A DNA stretch of 55,847 nt from Deltaproteobacteria bacterium (GTDB lineage: Bacteria; Desulfobacterota; Desulfobulbia; Desulfobulbales; Desulfurivibrionaceae): contig JAJZRJ010000016.1 of assembly GCA_021802775.1 (NCBI GenBank), forward strand, positions 1 to 55,847, given 5' to 3'. The notes below the pieces were generated by a model that was not told where the DNA came from, searched no databases, and saw nothing but the letters and a program-made list of their open reading frames with translations. Numbering within the stretch: position 1 is the stretch's first letter; the number at the start of each line of letters is the position of its first letter. A program made the position numbers and the translations under genes. Below, one piece after another: positions 11,350 through 21,665 of this stretch.

Positions 11350-11859
11350 ATGAAGAAGGAGATGGTTCGTGTACTGGCTGTTGCGTCTCTCATGGCATCC
11401 ATGTCACTGATGGCGGTTGGATGCGCCAAGCAGGCGGGTACTGGTAGCGAGGGCATGGCCGGTGGCGCCGAGTCGCTCTCTGCCACGGGGCCTGGCGACA
11501 AGGCTGGCAATTTCCTGGAGGGTCGCACCTCTGGCCCGATGGTGCCGGTGTACTTCGACTTTGACAAGTCCGACATCCGCGCCGACCAGCAGGATCGCAT
11601 GAAGAAAAATGCCGATTTCCTGAAGGGCGGCAAGGTGGCGATCCGCATCGAAGGCAACTGTGACGACCGCGGCACCAACGAGTACAACATGGCGCTGGGT
11701 GAGCGGCGTGCAGTCAGCGCCAAGAAGGCGCTGGCCAAGCAGGGTGTCGCCGAGTCCCGGATGGAGACCATCAGCTTCGGCGAAGAGAAGCCGCTGGCCA
11801 CTGGCAACGACGAGGCGGCCTGGGCTCAGAACCGCCGCGCCGATTTCGTCATCAAGTAA
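11350..11859 (+). CDS. pal: Peptidoglycan-associated lipoprotein (OmpA-like)
   Basis: Outer-membrane lipoprotein that ties the outer membrane to peptidoglycan as part of the Tol-Pal system. The N-terminus is a lipoprotein signal: MKKEMVR, a hydrophobic stretch, then the lipobox LMAVGC with the acylated Cys at about residue 25. The mature part has a short linker and a C-terminal OmpA domain: VYFDFDKSDIR, IEGNCDDRGTNEYNMALGERRA, and the closing NRRADFVIK. 169 residues, normal for Pal. A strong AGGAGGAG site precedes ATG 11350. No tolB is adjacent; a terminator separates it from the Skp-like gene. Confidence 0.93.
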   Translation: MKKEMVRVLAVASLMASMSLMAVGCAKQAGTGSEGMAGGAESLSATGPGDKAGNFLEGRTSGPMVPVYFDFDKSDIRADQQDRMKKNADFLKGGKVAIRIEGNCDDRGTNEYNMALGERRAVSAKKALAKQGVAESRMETISFGEEKPLATGNDEAAWAQNRRADFVIK

Positions 11860-11890
11860 GTCTGGGCAGGATATTGTTTGAGGCAACAGC

Positions 11891-11922
11891 CGGGACGGGA
11901 GATATCCCGTCCCGTTTTTTTT
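11891..11922 (+). terminator. Rho-independent terminator of pal
   Basis: CGGGACGGGA (11891-11900), a 4-base loop and TCCCGTCCCG (11905-11914) form a perfect 10-pair stem followed by eight T residues. Confidence 0.93.
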
Positions 11923-12019
11923 GATGCGCCCTTCTGTAAAAGAAGGGCCGGTGGCGCGCGGCGCGGCGAAAGCCCTGGCCTCTTGCCAGGCAAGTGACTA
12001 CAACTAAGGAGCGGGCGGT

Positions 12020-12577
12020 ATGAAGGTGCGGATCGTAACGGCATTGGTGGCGGTGCTGTTTGGTTTGATGTGCTTCGGGGCAGGCGGTGCGATGGCGGCG
12101 GACAAGCCCCTCAAGATCGCGACCATCAGCATCCAGGGCATCCTCGACAAGTCGAAGGCGGCTCAGGAGGCCAAGAAGGGGCTGGAGGCGGAGTTCGAAA
12201 AACACAAAGGCAAGTTGGAGAGTGAGCAGAACACTCTGGAGGCGCTGCGCACCGAGATCGAGAAGAAGAGCTCGGTCTGGAGCGATGACGTGCGGGGCGA
12301 GAAGGAGCGGGAATACCAGCGGTTGGCCCGTGAGTTCGGCATCAAGAACGAGGATGCCAAGATCGCCATGCAGCAGAAGGAAAAACAGCTGATGGCCCCG
12401 ATCCTGAAGGAGTTGCATGCGGTGATTGAGGAAACCGGCAAGAAGAACGGCTACACCCTGATCCTGGAATATTCCATGAAGGGGTTGCGGACCCGAACCG
12501 GCCTGCTTTTTGCCGACGAGGCGCTGGATATCAGCGACTCGGTGCAGAAGGAGCTGGACAAACGCCTGAAGAAGTAA
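12020..12577 (+). CDS. OmpH/Skp-family periplasmic chaperone
   Basis: Periplasmic chaperone that holds unfolded outer-membrane proteins. It has a clear signal peptide (MKVRIVTAL start, hydrophobic core, AMAADK cleavage region near residue 27), then a beta strand KIATISIQGILDKSK and two long charged helices rich in K/E (about residues 50-130) that form the family's tentacle-like coiled coil, closing with YTLILEYS. 185 residues, typical. AAGGAG stands before ATG 12020. Its separate terminator and the pal terminator suggest its own transcript, though both neighbours serve envelope assembly. Confidence 0.87.
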   Translation: MKVRIVTALVAVLFGLMCFGAGGAMAADKPLKIATISIQGILDKSKAAQEAKKGLEAEFEKHKGKLESEQNTLEALRTEIEKKSSVWSDDVRGEKEREYQRLAREFGIKNEDAKIAMQQKEKQLMAPILKELHAVIEETGKKNGYTLILEYSMKGLRTRTGLLFADEALDISDSVQKELDKRLKK

Positions 12578-12601
12578 GCGTTTTTTTCAATACGAGTGCA
12601 G

Positions 12602-12638
12602 AAAGGCATGGTGGCCCGCCCGGGCATCATGCCTTTTT
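12602..12638. terminator. Bidirectional terminator between the Skp-like gene and the AmpG-like gene
   Basis: AAAGGCATG (12602-12610) pairs with CATGCCTTT (12628-12636), with T residues after it on the plus strand and a shorter A-run before it. It closes the rightward transcript, and its right arm includes the last codons of the leftward transporter gene. Confidence 0.8.
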
Positions 12639-14153
12639 TGTTGCCGTATCGCTGCCGGTTTGTTGGCGGTCAAGCTGAGGGATCAGGAAGACCATGGCCA
12701 TGCCGGGCAGGGAGAGGAGGAAACTCAGGCCGAAGAAATTCGCGTATCCCAGCCAGGCAGCGAGGAAGCCGCTCGAGATGCCGGCATAAAGACCGCTCAT
12801 GCTCATGAGGCCGGAGCCGATGGCGTAGTGGGCAGCCTTGAATTCCTGCCGGCAGATGCGCATGAGATAGGTCATCAGCACCGCGGTGCCAAGGCCGCCG
12901 GCAAATTGATCGAAACCATGCACCCCGACGACCAGGAGCAGGTCCGCGGTGGCAAGCGGCAGCGGCAGCGGATTGCCGGTGTTGACGGCCAGCACCCTGG
13001 CGAGATGCCAGGCAAGCGCCATGTAGACGAGGTTGGTGCAGTTCTGGGCGATGAGGAAGGGCCAGATCATTTTTTTGAGCCCATGGCGGGCGATGAGAGC
13101 GCCGCCCGCCATGGCGCCGGCAATGGAGGCGGGCAGGCCGATGCCGCCGGAGATCCAGCCGTAGTGGACTTTGAGCCCGAGATCGACCAAGAAGGGCGAG
13201 GCCATACTGGTCAGCATGAATTCGCCGGTGCGGATCAGCACGATGAAGGCGAGAATGGCACCGGTCTGTTCCCGGTCCATGAAGGAGATAAAGGCGCTGG
13301 CGTAGAAGGATCCGGGGCGGGCCACGATCCAGGCGTGCAGCCGGCGGCGCCAGAGCAGCAGGAGGACAAGGCCGAGAAAGAGCAGCAGGCCGATCCAGGC
13401 GGCAAAATTCAGGTGGCTCAAGAGGGGAAAGGTGTGTTGAAACCTCTGGTATGTCGCTGATTCCAAGGCCGCCCGCAGGCCGAGCAGCCCCAGGGCAACG
13501 GCCGCGGCCTGGCCCAGGTTTTTAGGCCGCAGCAGGGGAGGGATCATGGCAGCGAGCGGCCGGTGTTCCCTTTCGCAGCGTGGCAGGAAGCGCAGGTGGA
13601 AAAGGAAGAAGCCCGATAGCAGCAGGCCGGCGCCGGCAAAGGCCGGAGCCCAGCCGAGCGTGGTGCCCAGGGTGACGATGACCCCGGTGCCGGTCATCAT
13701 GGCGATGCGGTAGGCCATGACCCGGTAGCCGAGGAACTTCGCCTGGCCGGCCACGTCGAGGGCCTCCATGTAATAGCCGTCGATGGCGATGTCGTGGGTG
13801 GCGGCGAGGCAACTGCCGATAAAAAAGAGCGAGACCACGGCAGGAATCGCCCAGGACAGGGGCGCGACCAGGGCGGCGGCCAGAATGACCGCCACCAGCA
13901 GCCCCTGGGTGATGAGCAGCCACTGACGTTTGGTGCCGAAGTGGTCGAGCTGCGGCGACCAGAGGAATTTGATGACCCACGGCAGCCCGAAAAGCGAGGT
14001 AAGCCCGATGGCCTCCAGGCTCATGCCGCGATCCCGGAAAAAGACCGAGGAGACGGTGCGGAAGACGGTGTAGGGGAACCCCTCGGTAAAGTAGGTGGTG
14101 AAGGACCAGAGAAAGGGGTTGGCCGGCTTGGTCGGTCGGTGGTCGGTCGTCAT
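12627..14153 (-). CDS. AmpG-like MFS transporter
   Basis: Major facilitator protein of the AmpG/PAT type (508 residues) with about 12 to 14 hydrophobic segments. Family marks are the N-terminal FTEGFPYTVFRTVSSVFFRD, GLPWVIKFLWSPQLD, the ATHDIAIDGYYMEAL loop typical of AmpG-like permeases, and GYRVMAYRIAMM. AmpG proteins import anhydromuropeptides for cell-wall recycling; that role is plausible here but the substrate is inferred from family only. No beta-lactamase regulator is nearby. It is single-gene, ending at the shared bidirectional terminator. Confidence 0.82.
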   Translation of the reverse strand: MTTDHRPTKPANPFLWSFTTYFTEGFPYTVFRTVSSVFFRDRGMSLEAIGLTSLFGLPWVIKFLWSPQLDHFGTKRQWLLITQGLLVAVILAAALVAPLSWAIPAVVSLFFIGSCLAATHDIAIDGYYMEALDVAGQAKFLGYRVMAYRIAMMTGTGVIVTLGTTLGWAPAFAGAGLLLSGFFLFHLRFLPRCEREHRPLAAMIPPLLRPKNLGQAAAVALGLLGLRAALESATYQRFQHTFPLLSHLNFAAWIGLLLFLGLVLLLLWRRRLHAWIVARPGSFYASAFISFMDREQTGAILAFIVLIRTGEFMLTSMASPFLVDLGLKVHYGWISGGIGLPASIAGAMAGGALIARHGLKKMIWPFLIAQNCTNLVYMALAWHLARVLAVNTGNPLPLPLATADLLLVVGVHGFDQFAGGLGTAVLMTYLMRICRQEFKAAHYAIGSGLMSMSGLYAGISSGFLAAWLGYANFFGLSFLLSLPGMAMVFLIPQLDRQQTGSDTATKKA

Positions 14154-14285
14154 GGGGCAACGGCGCTTAAGAGGCGTGAAAATTGTATTTGATTTTTCAT
14201 CCGTACCGTGCCGGACGAGGCCAAGAAGGTGCTCGGCCGGGCCGTTGCCTTCATTGAAAAACAGGAAGAGATGCTTGCGCGATGT

Positions 14286-16196
14286 TCAGGCGCCCTTGCC
14301 CAGCAGGGCGAGGGCGGTACTGATGATGGCCGGGGGATCGATCTTGCCCTGATGGCGGAGTTGATCCTGCGTGCCATGTTCCATGAAGCGGTCCGGCAGG
14401 CCAAGGAGCCGGACTTGGGCATCGATGCCATGCTGGGCAAGGAGTTCCAGCACCGCGCTGCCAAAGCCGCCGCGTTTGGCATTGTCCTCCACCGTGATCA
14501 CCCTGCCGGTTTTCCGCGCCCAGTGACAAAGTAATTCGCCGTCGAGCGGCCGGATGAAGCGGGGGTTGATCACCGTTGCCTCGATGCCGAGTTTCGCCAA
14601 TCCCTCCGCTGCCTCGATGGCCGGATAGACCCGGTTGCCCACCGGCAACAACAAGAGATCCTTGCCCTCCCGCAGCACTTCCCCCTTGCCGATCGGCAGC
14701 CGCGTGAGCGGCTCGTCCATCGCCACGCCCTGGCCCTGTCCGCGCGGATAGCGAATCGCCACCGGCGCCGGGGTGTGCACCGCGGTATGGAGCATGTGGC
14801 GCAGCTCGTTTTCGTCCTTGGGCGCCATCAGGATCAGGTTGGGGATGAAGCGCAGGAAGGAAAGATCGAAGACGCCGTGATGGGTGGGGCCGTCGTCGCC
14901 CACCAGGCCGCCGCGGTCGATGGCAAAGACCACCGGCAGGTTCTGCAGGCAGACATCGTGGATCACCTGGTCGAGCGCCCGTTGCATGAAGGTGGAGTAG
15001 ATCGCCACCACCGGCACCATCCCTTCCACGGCCAGCCCCGCGGCAAAGGTGACAGCGTGCTGCTCGGCAATACCCACGTCGACGAAGCGATCCGGGAAGC
15101 GTTCGGCAAAGCCGATGAGACCGGTGCCGGCCGGCATGGCTGCGGTGATCGCGGCGATCCGCGGGTCCTGTTCGGCAAGTTCGATGAGGGTGTCGCCAAA
15201 GACCTTGGTGTAGCTCGGCGGACCGGAAGAGGGGTGCGGCTTGCCGGTGGCGATGTCGAAGGGGCCCAGGCCGTGGAAGTCGCCGGGATTCTTTTCGGCC
15301 GGACCATAGCCCTTGCCTTTGGTGGTGAGCACATGGATCAGCACCGGCCCTTCGCTGAAATCGCGGACATTCCGCAGGGTGTCGAGGAGCGCTTCAAACT
15401 GGTGGCCGGGAATCGGCCCCACATATTCGAATTTGAGCGCCTCAAAGAGCATGCCCGGCGTGAAAAATCCTTTGAGGCTCTCCTCGCTGCGTTTGAGCAC
15501 GTTGAGAATGTTTTCGCCTACTTGGGAGAAGGATTTGAGGAAATGTTCCATCTCCTTTTTCATGCGTACCGCGGTCTTGCCGGTCAATTTCCGGCTCAGG
15601 AAGCTCGACAGCGCGCCGACATTGGGCGAGATCGACATCTCGTTGTCGTTCAGGATGACGATGAGGTTCTTGTCGATGTGGCCCGCCTGGTTCAACGCCT
15701 CGAAGGCCATGCCGCCGGTCATGGAGCCGTCGCCGATTACGGCGATGGTCTTGGTGGGGTCGCCCTTGAGGTCCTTGGCCACCGCCATGCCGAGGCTGGC
15801 GGAGATCGAGGTGCTGCTGTGCCCGGTGTCGAAGGCGTCGTAGGGGCTTTCGTCCCTTTTGGGGAAGCCGCTCAGGCCGTTTTGCTGGCGCAGGGTATGG
15901 AAGCGGTCCCGGCGGCCGGTGATGAGCTTGTGGGCGTAACACTGGTGGCCCACGTCCCAGACGATCTTGTCCGCCGGGGTGTCGAAGACATAATGGAGCG
16001 CCAGGGTCAGTTCCACCACGCCGAGGCAGGGGGCCAGATGGCCGCCGTTGGTGGCAACCACCTCGATGATGCGCTGCCGGATCTCGGCGGCAAGCTGCGG
16101 CAGTTGCTGGGGCGACAGCCGGCGCAGATCGGCCGGCGAGTCGATGGCATTGAGCAGCGGAGCCTCGCTGCGCGGTGGGGCGACGGGTGTGGTCAT
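14286..16196 (-). CDS. dxs: 1-deoxy-D-xylulose-5-phosphate synthase
   Basis: Thiamine-diphosphate enzyme that joins pyruvate and glyceraldehyde-3-phosphate, the first step of the non-mevalonate isoprenoid pathway. Seen: [17 protein letters not shown], the TPP motif [15 protein letters not shown] through LNDNEMSIS, the catalytic histidine segment [13 protein letters not shown], and a C-terminal transketolase domain with [10 protein letters not shown]. 636 residues, normal. Its ATG overlaps the ispA stop as ATGA, so it is translationally coupled in an xseB-ispA-dxs operon, an arrangement common in bacteria. Confidence 0.97.
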   Translation of the reverse strand: MTTPVAPPRSEAPLLNAIDSPADLRRLSPQQLPQLAAEIRQRIIEVVATNGGHLAPCLGVVELTLALHYVFDTPADKIVWDVGHQCYAHKLITGRRDRFHTLRQQNGLSGFPKRDESPYDAFDTGHSSTSISASLGMAVAKDLKGDPTKTIAVIGDGSMTGGMAFEALNQAGHIDKNLIVILNDNEMSISPNVGALSSFLSRKLTGKTAVRMKKEMEHFLKSFSQVGENILNVLKRSEESLKGFFTPGMLFEALKFEYVGPIPGHQFEALLDTLRNVRDFSEGPVLIHVLTTKGKGYGPAEKNPGDFHGLGPFDIATGKPHPSSGPPSYTKVFGDTLIELAEQDPRIAAITAAMPAGTGLIGFAERFPDRFVDVGIAEQHAVTFAAGLAVEGMVPVVAIYSTFMQRALDQVIHDVCLQNLPVVFAIDRGGLVGDDGPTHHGVFDLSFLRFIPNLILMAPKDENELRHMLHTAVHTPAPVAIRYPRGQGQGVAMDEPLTRLPIGKGEVLREGKDLLLLPVGNRVYPAIEAAEGLAKLGIEATVINPRFIRPLDGELLCHWARKTGRVITVEDNAKRGGFGSAVLELLAQHGIDAQVRLLGLPDRFMEHGTQDQLRHQGKIDPPAIISTALALLGKGA

Positions 16197-17083
16197 GTGG
16201 TCCGGGTATAGATGTAGCGCGCCAGTTCCCGCAGGAAGTCGGCCCGCTGGTCGAAGTTGCCGAGGGCGGCAAGGGCGGCATCCACCGCCTCCATGGCCAT
16301 CGCCCGGGTTTTCTCCACGCCGAAGAAGGCCGGGTAGGCGGCCTTCTGCCGGGCGGCGTCCGAACCGGCGGCCTTGCCGAGCTGTTCGGTGGTGCCCTCC
16401 ACGTTGAGCAGATCGTCCACAATCTGGAAGGCCAGGCCGAGGTGTTCACCAAAGCCGGTCAAGGCGGCGAATTGCTGCGCATCGGCCTGGCCGCCGATGG
16501 CGCCGGTCTGGACCGCGGCGGTGATTAGTGCGCCGGTTTTGCAGCGGTGGATGCGGCGGAGCGCCTCAAAGGGAATCGCCTTGCCTTCGGCATCAAGGTC
16601 GAGGGCCTGGCCGCCCACCATGCCCAAGGGGCCGATGGCCTTGGCCACCAGATGAACAATGCGCACCTGGTCGGCCGGCGGCAGGGTGGCGTTCAGTTCC
16701 GGCAGGGTGAGCAGCTCGAAGGCGTAGCTCAAGAGGCCGTCGCCGGCGAGAATCGCCGCTGCCTCCCCGAATTTTTTATGGTTGGTGGGTATGCCGCGCC
16801 GCAGATCGTCGTTGTCCATGGCCGGCAGGTCGTCGTGGATCAGCGAATAGGTATGGATGCACTCCAGGGCGCAACAGAGCGGCAGCAACGGTTTGGGATT
16901 GGCGCCCAGGGCCTCGGCGACGGCGAGACAGAGGATGGGCCGCACCCGTTTGCCGCCGGCAAAGAGGCTATACCGCATGGCCGCGATGTGATCGGCCAAC
17001 GGACCCTCGGCCTTGAGCATGTAGCTTTTGAGCGCCTCTTCCACCAGGGCGCGCTTGTCGGCGAGGATGGCTTTGACGTCCAT
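16193..17083 (-). CDS. ispA: Polyprenyl (farnesyl/geranylgeranyl) diphosphate synthase
   Basis: Short-chain prenyltransferase that condenses IPP with allylic diphosphates. The first aspartate-rich motif [14 protein letters not shown] and the second FQIVDDLLN are present, together with [18 protein letters not shown] near the N-terminus. About 296 residues from ATG 17083; a GTG at 17095 overlapping the xseB stop is an alternative start. Product chain length cannot be fixed by eye. It sits between xseB and dxs, giving precursors for quinones and undecaprenyl phosphate. Confidence 0.93.
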   Translation of the reverse strand: MDVKAILADKRALVEEALKSYMLKAEGPLADHIAAMRYSLFAGGKRVRPILCLAVAEALGANPKPLLPLCCALECIHTYSLIHDDLPAMDNDDLRRGIPTNHKKFGEAAAILAGDGLLSYAFELLTLPELNATLPPADQVRIVHLVAKAIGPLGMVGGQALDLDAEGKAIPFEALRRIHRCKTGALITAAVQTGAIGGQADAQQFAALTGFGEHLGLAFQIVDDLLNVEGTTEQLGKAAGSDAARQKAAYPAFFGVEKTRAMAMEAVDAALAALGNFDQRADFLRELARYIYTRTT

Positions 17084-17091
17084 GGCAGGGG

Positions 17092-17334
17092 TCACTCGGC
17101 CTCACCCGGTGTTTCGTGCTGGGTGAAGGGGGTGGCGATGAGTTCGCCGTTTTTCTTGAGCAGGAGGTCTACCTTTTTCTGGGCCTCGTCGAGTTTCTTG
17201 GTGCAGAAGTCCGCCAGCCTGATCCCCTCGTCGAAGATGCGCAGGGAGGCCTCCAGACTGAGTTCACCATTCTCCAGTTGCCGGGTGATCTCCTCCAGTC
17301 GGGCCAGCGCCTCTTCAAAGTTCTGTTTTGCCAT
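17092..17334 (-). CDS. xseB: Exodeoxyribonuclease VII small subunit
   Basis: Small helical subunit of exonuclease VII, 80 residues. The family pattern FEEALARLEEITRQLENGEL, then SLEASLRIFDEGIRLADFC and a lysine-rich end, is unmistakable. The start is ATG 17334, since upstream frame extension is not family-like. It leads the xseB-ispA-dxs operon. The large subunit xseA is not in the window. Confidence 0.95.
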   Translation of the reverse strand: MAKQNFEEALARLEEITRQLENGELSLEASLRIFDEGIRLADFCTKKLDEAQKKVDLLLKKNGELIATPFTQHETPGEAE

Positions 17335-17373
17335 GGCGGTTCGTTCTCTTGACGATGAAGTGACGCAGCTTGG

Positions 17374-17402
17374 TTGCAATTTCAAAACATATACCATAAA
17401 TG
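17374..17402 (+). promoter_or_regulatory. Possible promoter for xerC-hslVU
   Basis: TTGCAA (17374-17379) and TAAATG (17397-17402) are 17 bases apart on the plus strand. The start would lie about 160 bases before xerC. The remaining space to xerC holds a small CCTGG/CCAGG hairpin and no gene. Confidence 0.35.
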
Positions 17403-17568
17403 ATGCCATGCCAAGGGGCAATGCCTTTTGCTTGTCTGCGCCTTCAGGCTGCGCGAGGGGTGAGAAACCGTCTCAGCAAGGCTGACAAAAGAAAAACCCT
17501 GTGGTACTCTTGGCCCAACCTGGCGAACCAGGGTGCCAGTAAGCAGGAGGGAGCCGGAACGCGGTCCG

Positions 17569-18513
17569 ATGTCAGCGCGCCTTGCGGAACATATCACGGC
17601 CTTTCGCGAATGGCTGCGGGTGGAAAAGGGGTATTCGCCCCACACCGTGGCGGGTTACGGCCGTGATCTGGAGGAGTTCGTCGCCCACCTTGGCGACGAG
17701 GTGGCGCTTGAGGCCATCGACGCCAAGGCGGTGCGGGCCTTTGTCTATGCCCTGCATGGCCGCAACCAGGCGAGTTCGGTGGCGCGTAAGCTCTCGGCTC
17801 TGCGCACTTTTTTTCGTTTTTTGATGCGCCAGGGGCTGATGGGCCGTGACCCGGTGGCCGGGGTGGCCATGCCGAAGCTCGGCCGCAACATTCCGGTTTT
17901 CCTTACGGTGGATGAGGTCTTTACCCTGATGGAGATGCCCGGTGTGGCCGATCCCTTTGCCGCCCGGGACCGGGCGATGCTGGAGATGCTCTACTCCACC
18001 GGCATGCGGGTGGCGGAACTGGCGGCCTTGAATTTCGATCGTCTTGATGTGGCCTCCGGCATGGTGCGCATCCGTGGCAAAGGCAACAAGGAACGGCTGG
18101 TGCCGGTAGGCGATCCGGCCATTGCGGCATTGGAGCGGTATCTGCCGCAGCGGACCCGGCTCATTGCCGAGCGGGTCGCTTGCGGCAATCCGCCGGAAGA
18201 GAAGGCGGTCTTTCTGAACGGCCGCGGCAGCCGGCTCACCACCCGCAGCATCGAACGGCTGGTAAGCATGTACGCCGAGCGGGCCGGGATCGCGGCGCGG
18301 GTCACCCCCCATGCCCTGCGCCACTCCTTTGCCACTCATCTGCTGGAGATGGGGGCGGATTTGCGCACGGTGCAGGAGCTGCTTGGCCATGCGAGCCTCT
18401 CCACCACCCAGAAATACACGCATCTCAACCTCGATCACCTGACCGAGGTCTACGACAAGGCGCACCCCCTGGCCCGGAATCAGGCGGCAGCGCCGAAGGT
18501 TGGCAACGAGTAA
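17569..18513 (+). CDS. xerC: Tyrosine recombinase XerC
   Basis: Site-specific recombinase that resolves chromosome dimers at dif. N-terminal SAM-like DNA-binding domain with [20 protein letters not shown]; the catalytic domain has the first arginine in [14 protein letters not shown], lysine in [24 protein letters not shown] (HxxR), [14 protein letters not shown] (H and the nucleophile Y). 314 residues. Adjacent hslV-hslU reproduces the codV-clpQ-clpY order known in other bacteria, so this is XerC rather than a phage integrase. ATG 17569 is preferred over a GTG at 17533. Confidence 0.93.
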   Translation: MSARLAEHITAFREWLRVEKGYSPHTVAGYGRDLEEFVAHLGDEVALEAIDAKAVRAFVYALHGRNQASSVARKLSALRTFFRFLMRQGLMGRDPVAGVAMPKLGRNIPVFLTVDEVFTLMEMPGVADPFAARDRAMLEMLYSTGMRVAELAALNFDRLDVASGMVRIRGKGNKERLVPVGDPAIAALERYLPQRTRLIAERVACGNPPEEKAVFLNGRGSRLTTRSIERLVSMYAERAGIAARVTPHALRHSFATHLLEMGADLRTVQELLGHASLSTTQKYTHLNLDHLTEVYDKAHPLARNQAAAPKVGNE

Positions 18514-18527
18514 CAGGCAGGATACTT

Positions 18528-19067
18528 ATGGATACGAAGCAGATTCGTTCGACTACCGTCATTGCCGTGCGCCACAAGGGCGAGGTGGCGGTGGCCGGTG
18601 ACGGCCAGGTCACCATGGGCAACACGGTGGTGAAGCATGCGGCCCGCAAGGTACGGCGCCTCTATCACGGCCGGGTGATCACCGGCTTTGCCGGCGCCAC
18701 CGCCGATGCCTTCACCCTCTTTGACAAGCTGGAACAGAAGCTGGAACAGTACAACGGCAACCTCATGCGCGCGGCGGTGGAACTGGCCAAGGAGTGGCGC
18801 ACCGACAAGATGCTGCGCCGGCTGGAGGCGCTGCTGGTGGCGGTGGATCAGGAACATTCCCTGCTCCTCTCCGGTACCGGCGACGTCATCGAGCCGGACG
18901 ACGGCATTCTCGCCATCGGCTCCGGCGGCCCCTACGCCCAGTCGGCGGCCAAGGCCCTGATTGTCCACAGCGACCTCGACGCCGAGGCAATCTGCCGGGC
19001 AGCCATGGAGATCGCCGGTTCCATCTGCATTTACACCAACCACGCCATTGTGGTCGAAAAACTTTAG
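18528..19067 (+). CDS. hslV: ATP-dependent protease HslV (ClpQ), proteolytic subunit
   Basis: Threonine protease forming the double hexamer core of HslUV. After the initiator region MDTKQIRS the sequence [20 protein letters not shown] gives the catalytic threonine at the start of the mature chain. [20 protein letters not shown] and the [14 protein letters not shown] turn are family signatures. 179 residues. It stands 14 bases after xerC and 9 before hslU. Confidence 0.96.
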   Translation: MDTKQIRSTTVIAVRHKGEVAVAGDGQVTMGNTVVKHAARKVRRLYHGRVITGFAGATADAFTLFDKLEQKLEQYNGNLMRAAVELAKEWRTDKMLRRLEALLVAVDQEHSLLLSGTGDVIEPDDGILAIGSGGPYAQSAAKALIVHSDLDAEAICRAAMEIAGSICIYTNHAIVVEKL

Positions 19068-19076
19068 GACTCCGCC

Positions 19077-20456
<1,380 letters not shown>

Positions 20457-20473
20457 CCAATCGGGAGAGAGCG

Positions 20474-20992
20474 ATGTTTGATCCGGAACTGAAATACTGC
20501 CCGCAATGCCATGACGAATACCGCGCCGAGATCGTGCGTTGCGCGGCTTGCGGGGTGGAACTTTTGACCGGCAGCCAGATGATGAACCTGGCGGCAGGAA
20601 AGCAGGTGCAGCGCGAGCGCCGGGCCGATGCCTTGAGCCCGGCCGACGATCTGGTCGCCATTCACAAGGCGCCGCTCGCCGATATCCGCCATCTGGAAGA
20701 GCTGCTGCGCCGGGAACAGATTCTCTGCCTGGTGGTCGGCGACGAAAAGAGCTGCACCAAGGGGTGCTGCCCCACCAACTTCTTTCTCCAGGTGCGGCGG
20801 GAGGATGCCATGGATGCCTTCCGGGTGATCGAGGCAGTGCATGCGCGGAACACCGCGCTCCATCACCACGACACCAGCCACAGTCAGGGGGTGTTCAACG
20901 CCGATGCCGGCGAGGCGACCTGCCCGGCCTGCGGCCACAAATTCCCCACCGCCTTCACCACCTGCCCGGACTGCGGCCTCTGCTTCGGTTAG
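20474..20992 (+). CDS. Double zinc-ribbon protein of unknown function
   Basis: A 172-residue protein with a zinc ribbon at each end: YCPQCHDEY with CAACGVELL near the N-terminus, and CPACGHKF with CPDCGLCFG at the C-terminus. The middle (about residues 58-130) has an HKAPLADIRHLEELL helix and LVVGDEKSCTKGCC, resembling the DUF2007-like fold that recurs in putative signal-transducing proteins, but I do not assign it. A GGGAGAG site precedes ATG 20474. It follows hslU by 17 bases and is likely cotranscribed, so a link to protein quality control is possible but unproven. Confidence 0.6.
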   Translation: MFDPELKYCPQCHDEYRAEIVRCAACGVELLTGSQMMNLAAGKQVQRERRADALSPADDLVAIHKAPLADIRHLEELLRREQILCLVVGDEKSCTKGCCPTNFFLQVRREDAMDAFRVIEAVHARNTALHHHDTSHSQGVFNADAGEATCPACGHKFPTAFTTCPDCGLCFG

Positions 20993-21009
20993 GTGGCGAA
21001 GGAAACATA

Positions 21010-21038
21010 TTGCCCCGATATATCCAAACGAGTATAAT
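21010..21038 (+). promoter_or_regulatory. Promoter of the toxin-antitoxin pair
   Basis: TTGCCC (21010-21015), 17-base spacer and a perfect TATAAT (21033-21038). Transcription would begin at about 21045, the GTG directly before the toxin ATG, which predicts an mRNA with virtually no leader. Confidence 0.65.
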
Positions 21039-21047
21039 ACGATTGTG

Positions 21048-21374
21048 ATGAAGCCGGTCCGATTTCTCGGTGATTCGCTCAAGTGCTTGCGAGAGTTCCC
21101 TGCGGATGCCAGGCAAGACGCTGGCTATCAATTGAACAAGGTGCAGCGGGGCGATCAACCAGATGATTGCAAGCCGATGCCATCCATTGGCAAAGGCGTT
21201 GATGAGATTCGGATACGGGATGACTCGGGTGCCTATCGGGTGATCTATACTGCCAGGTTCGCAGACGCGGTGTACGTGCTGCACGCCTTTCAAAAGAAGA
21301 CCCAGGCGACCGCCAAGCGAGACATCGATCTTGCCAAGGCGCGATACTCCGAGTTGAACAGGAGGGTAAAATGA
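21048..21374 (+). CDS. RelE/HigB-like toxin (phage Gp49-like family)
   Basis: 108-residue protein of the Gp49-like branch of the RelE superfamily, which act as ribosome-dependent mRNA endonucleases. Marks are FPADARQDAGYQLNKVQRG, a GKGVDEIRIRDDSGAYRVIY strand pair and YVLHAFQKKTQ near the end. Its stop overlaps the antitoxin start as ATGA. Toxin-first order is usual for HigBA-type loci. There is no ribosome site before the ATG, and the -10 box ends only nine bases upstream, so translation may be leaderless. Confidence 0.82.
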   Translation: MKPVRFLGDSLKCLREFPADARQDAGYQLNKVQRGDQPDDCKPMPSIGKGVDEIRIRDDSGAYRVIYTARFADAVYVLHAFQKKTQATAKRDIDLAKARYSELNRRVK

Positions 21375-21652
21375 CCAAGGTGGAAAGTTACGAGAGCGTT
21401 TGGGACGCCATTGCCGACACCCCTGAAGAGGCGGCCAATCTGCGGACCAGATCGGAGTTGATGATGCAGATCGCGGCGATCATCAAGGAGAATGGTTGGA
21501 AGCAGGCCGAGGCTGCCAAGCGTTGCGGGGTGACTCAGCCACGGATCAACGACCTCCTGCGGGGCCGCATTTCGCGCTTTTCCATCGATGCGCTGGTCAA
21601 CATCGCCACCGCCCTCGGCCGCCGCGTCCACCTGGAACTGAAGGCCGCCTGA
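21371..21652 (+). CDS. XRE-family antitoxin (HigA2-like)
   Basis: 93-residue DNA-binding antitoxin. A helix-turn-helix is visible in WKQAEAAKRCGVTQPRINDL followed by LLRGRISRFSIDALVNIATA, the pattern of the XRE antitoxins that accompany Gp49-like toxins. It is coupled to the toxin by an ATGA overlap and probably represses the shared promoter at 21010-21038. Confidence 0.85.
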   Translation: MTKVESYESVWDAIADTPEEAANLRTRSELMMQIAAIIKENGWKQAEAAKRCGVTQPRINDLLRGRISRFSIDALVNIATALGRRVHLELKAA

Positions 21653-21665
21653 AAAGCGTTGTTGT

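Noticed and set aside
14208-14534. Plus-strand frame beginning MPDEAKKVLGRAVAFIEKQ across the end of dxs
   Set aside because: The first 26 codons look protein-like, but the rest is antisense to dxs, there is no ribosome site, and the start is GTG without context.
17569-18513. Tyrosine recombinase as a phage or element integrase
   Set aside because: The xerC-hslV-hslU order is a conserved housekeeping arrangement. The tRNA-Leu at 28610 is far away and shows no att-like duplication.
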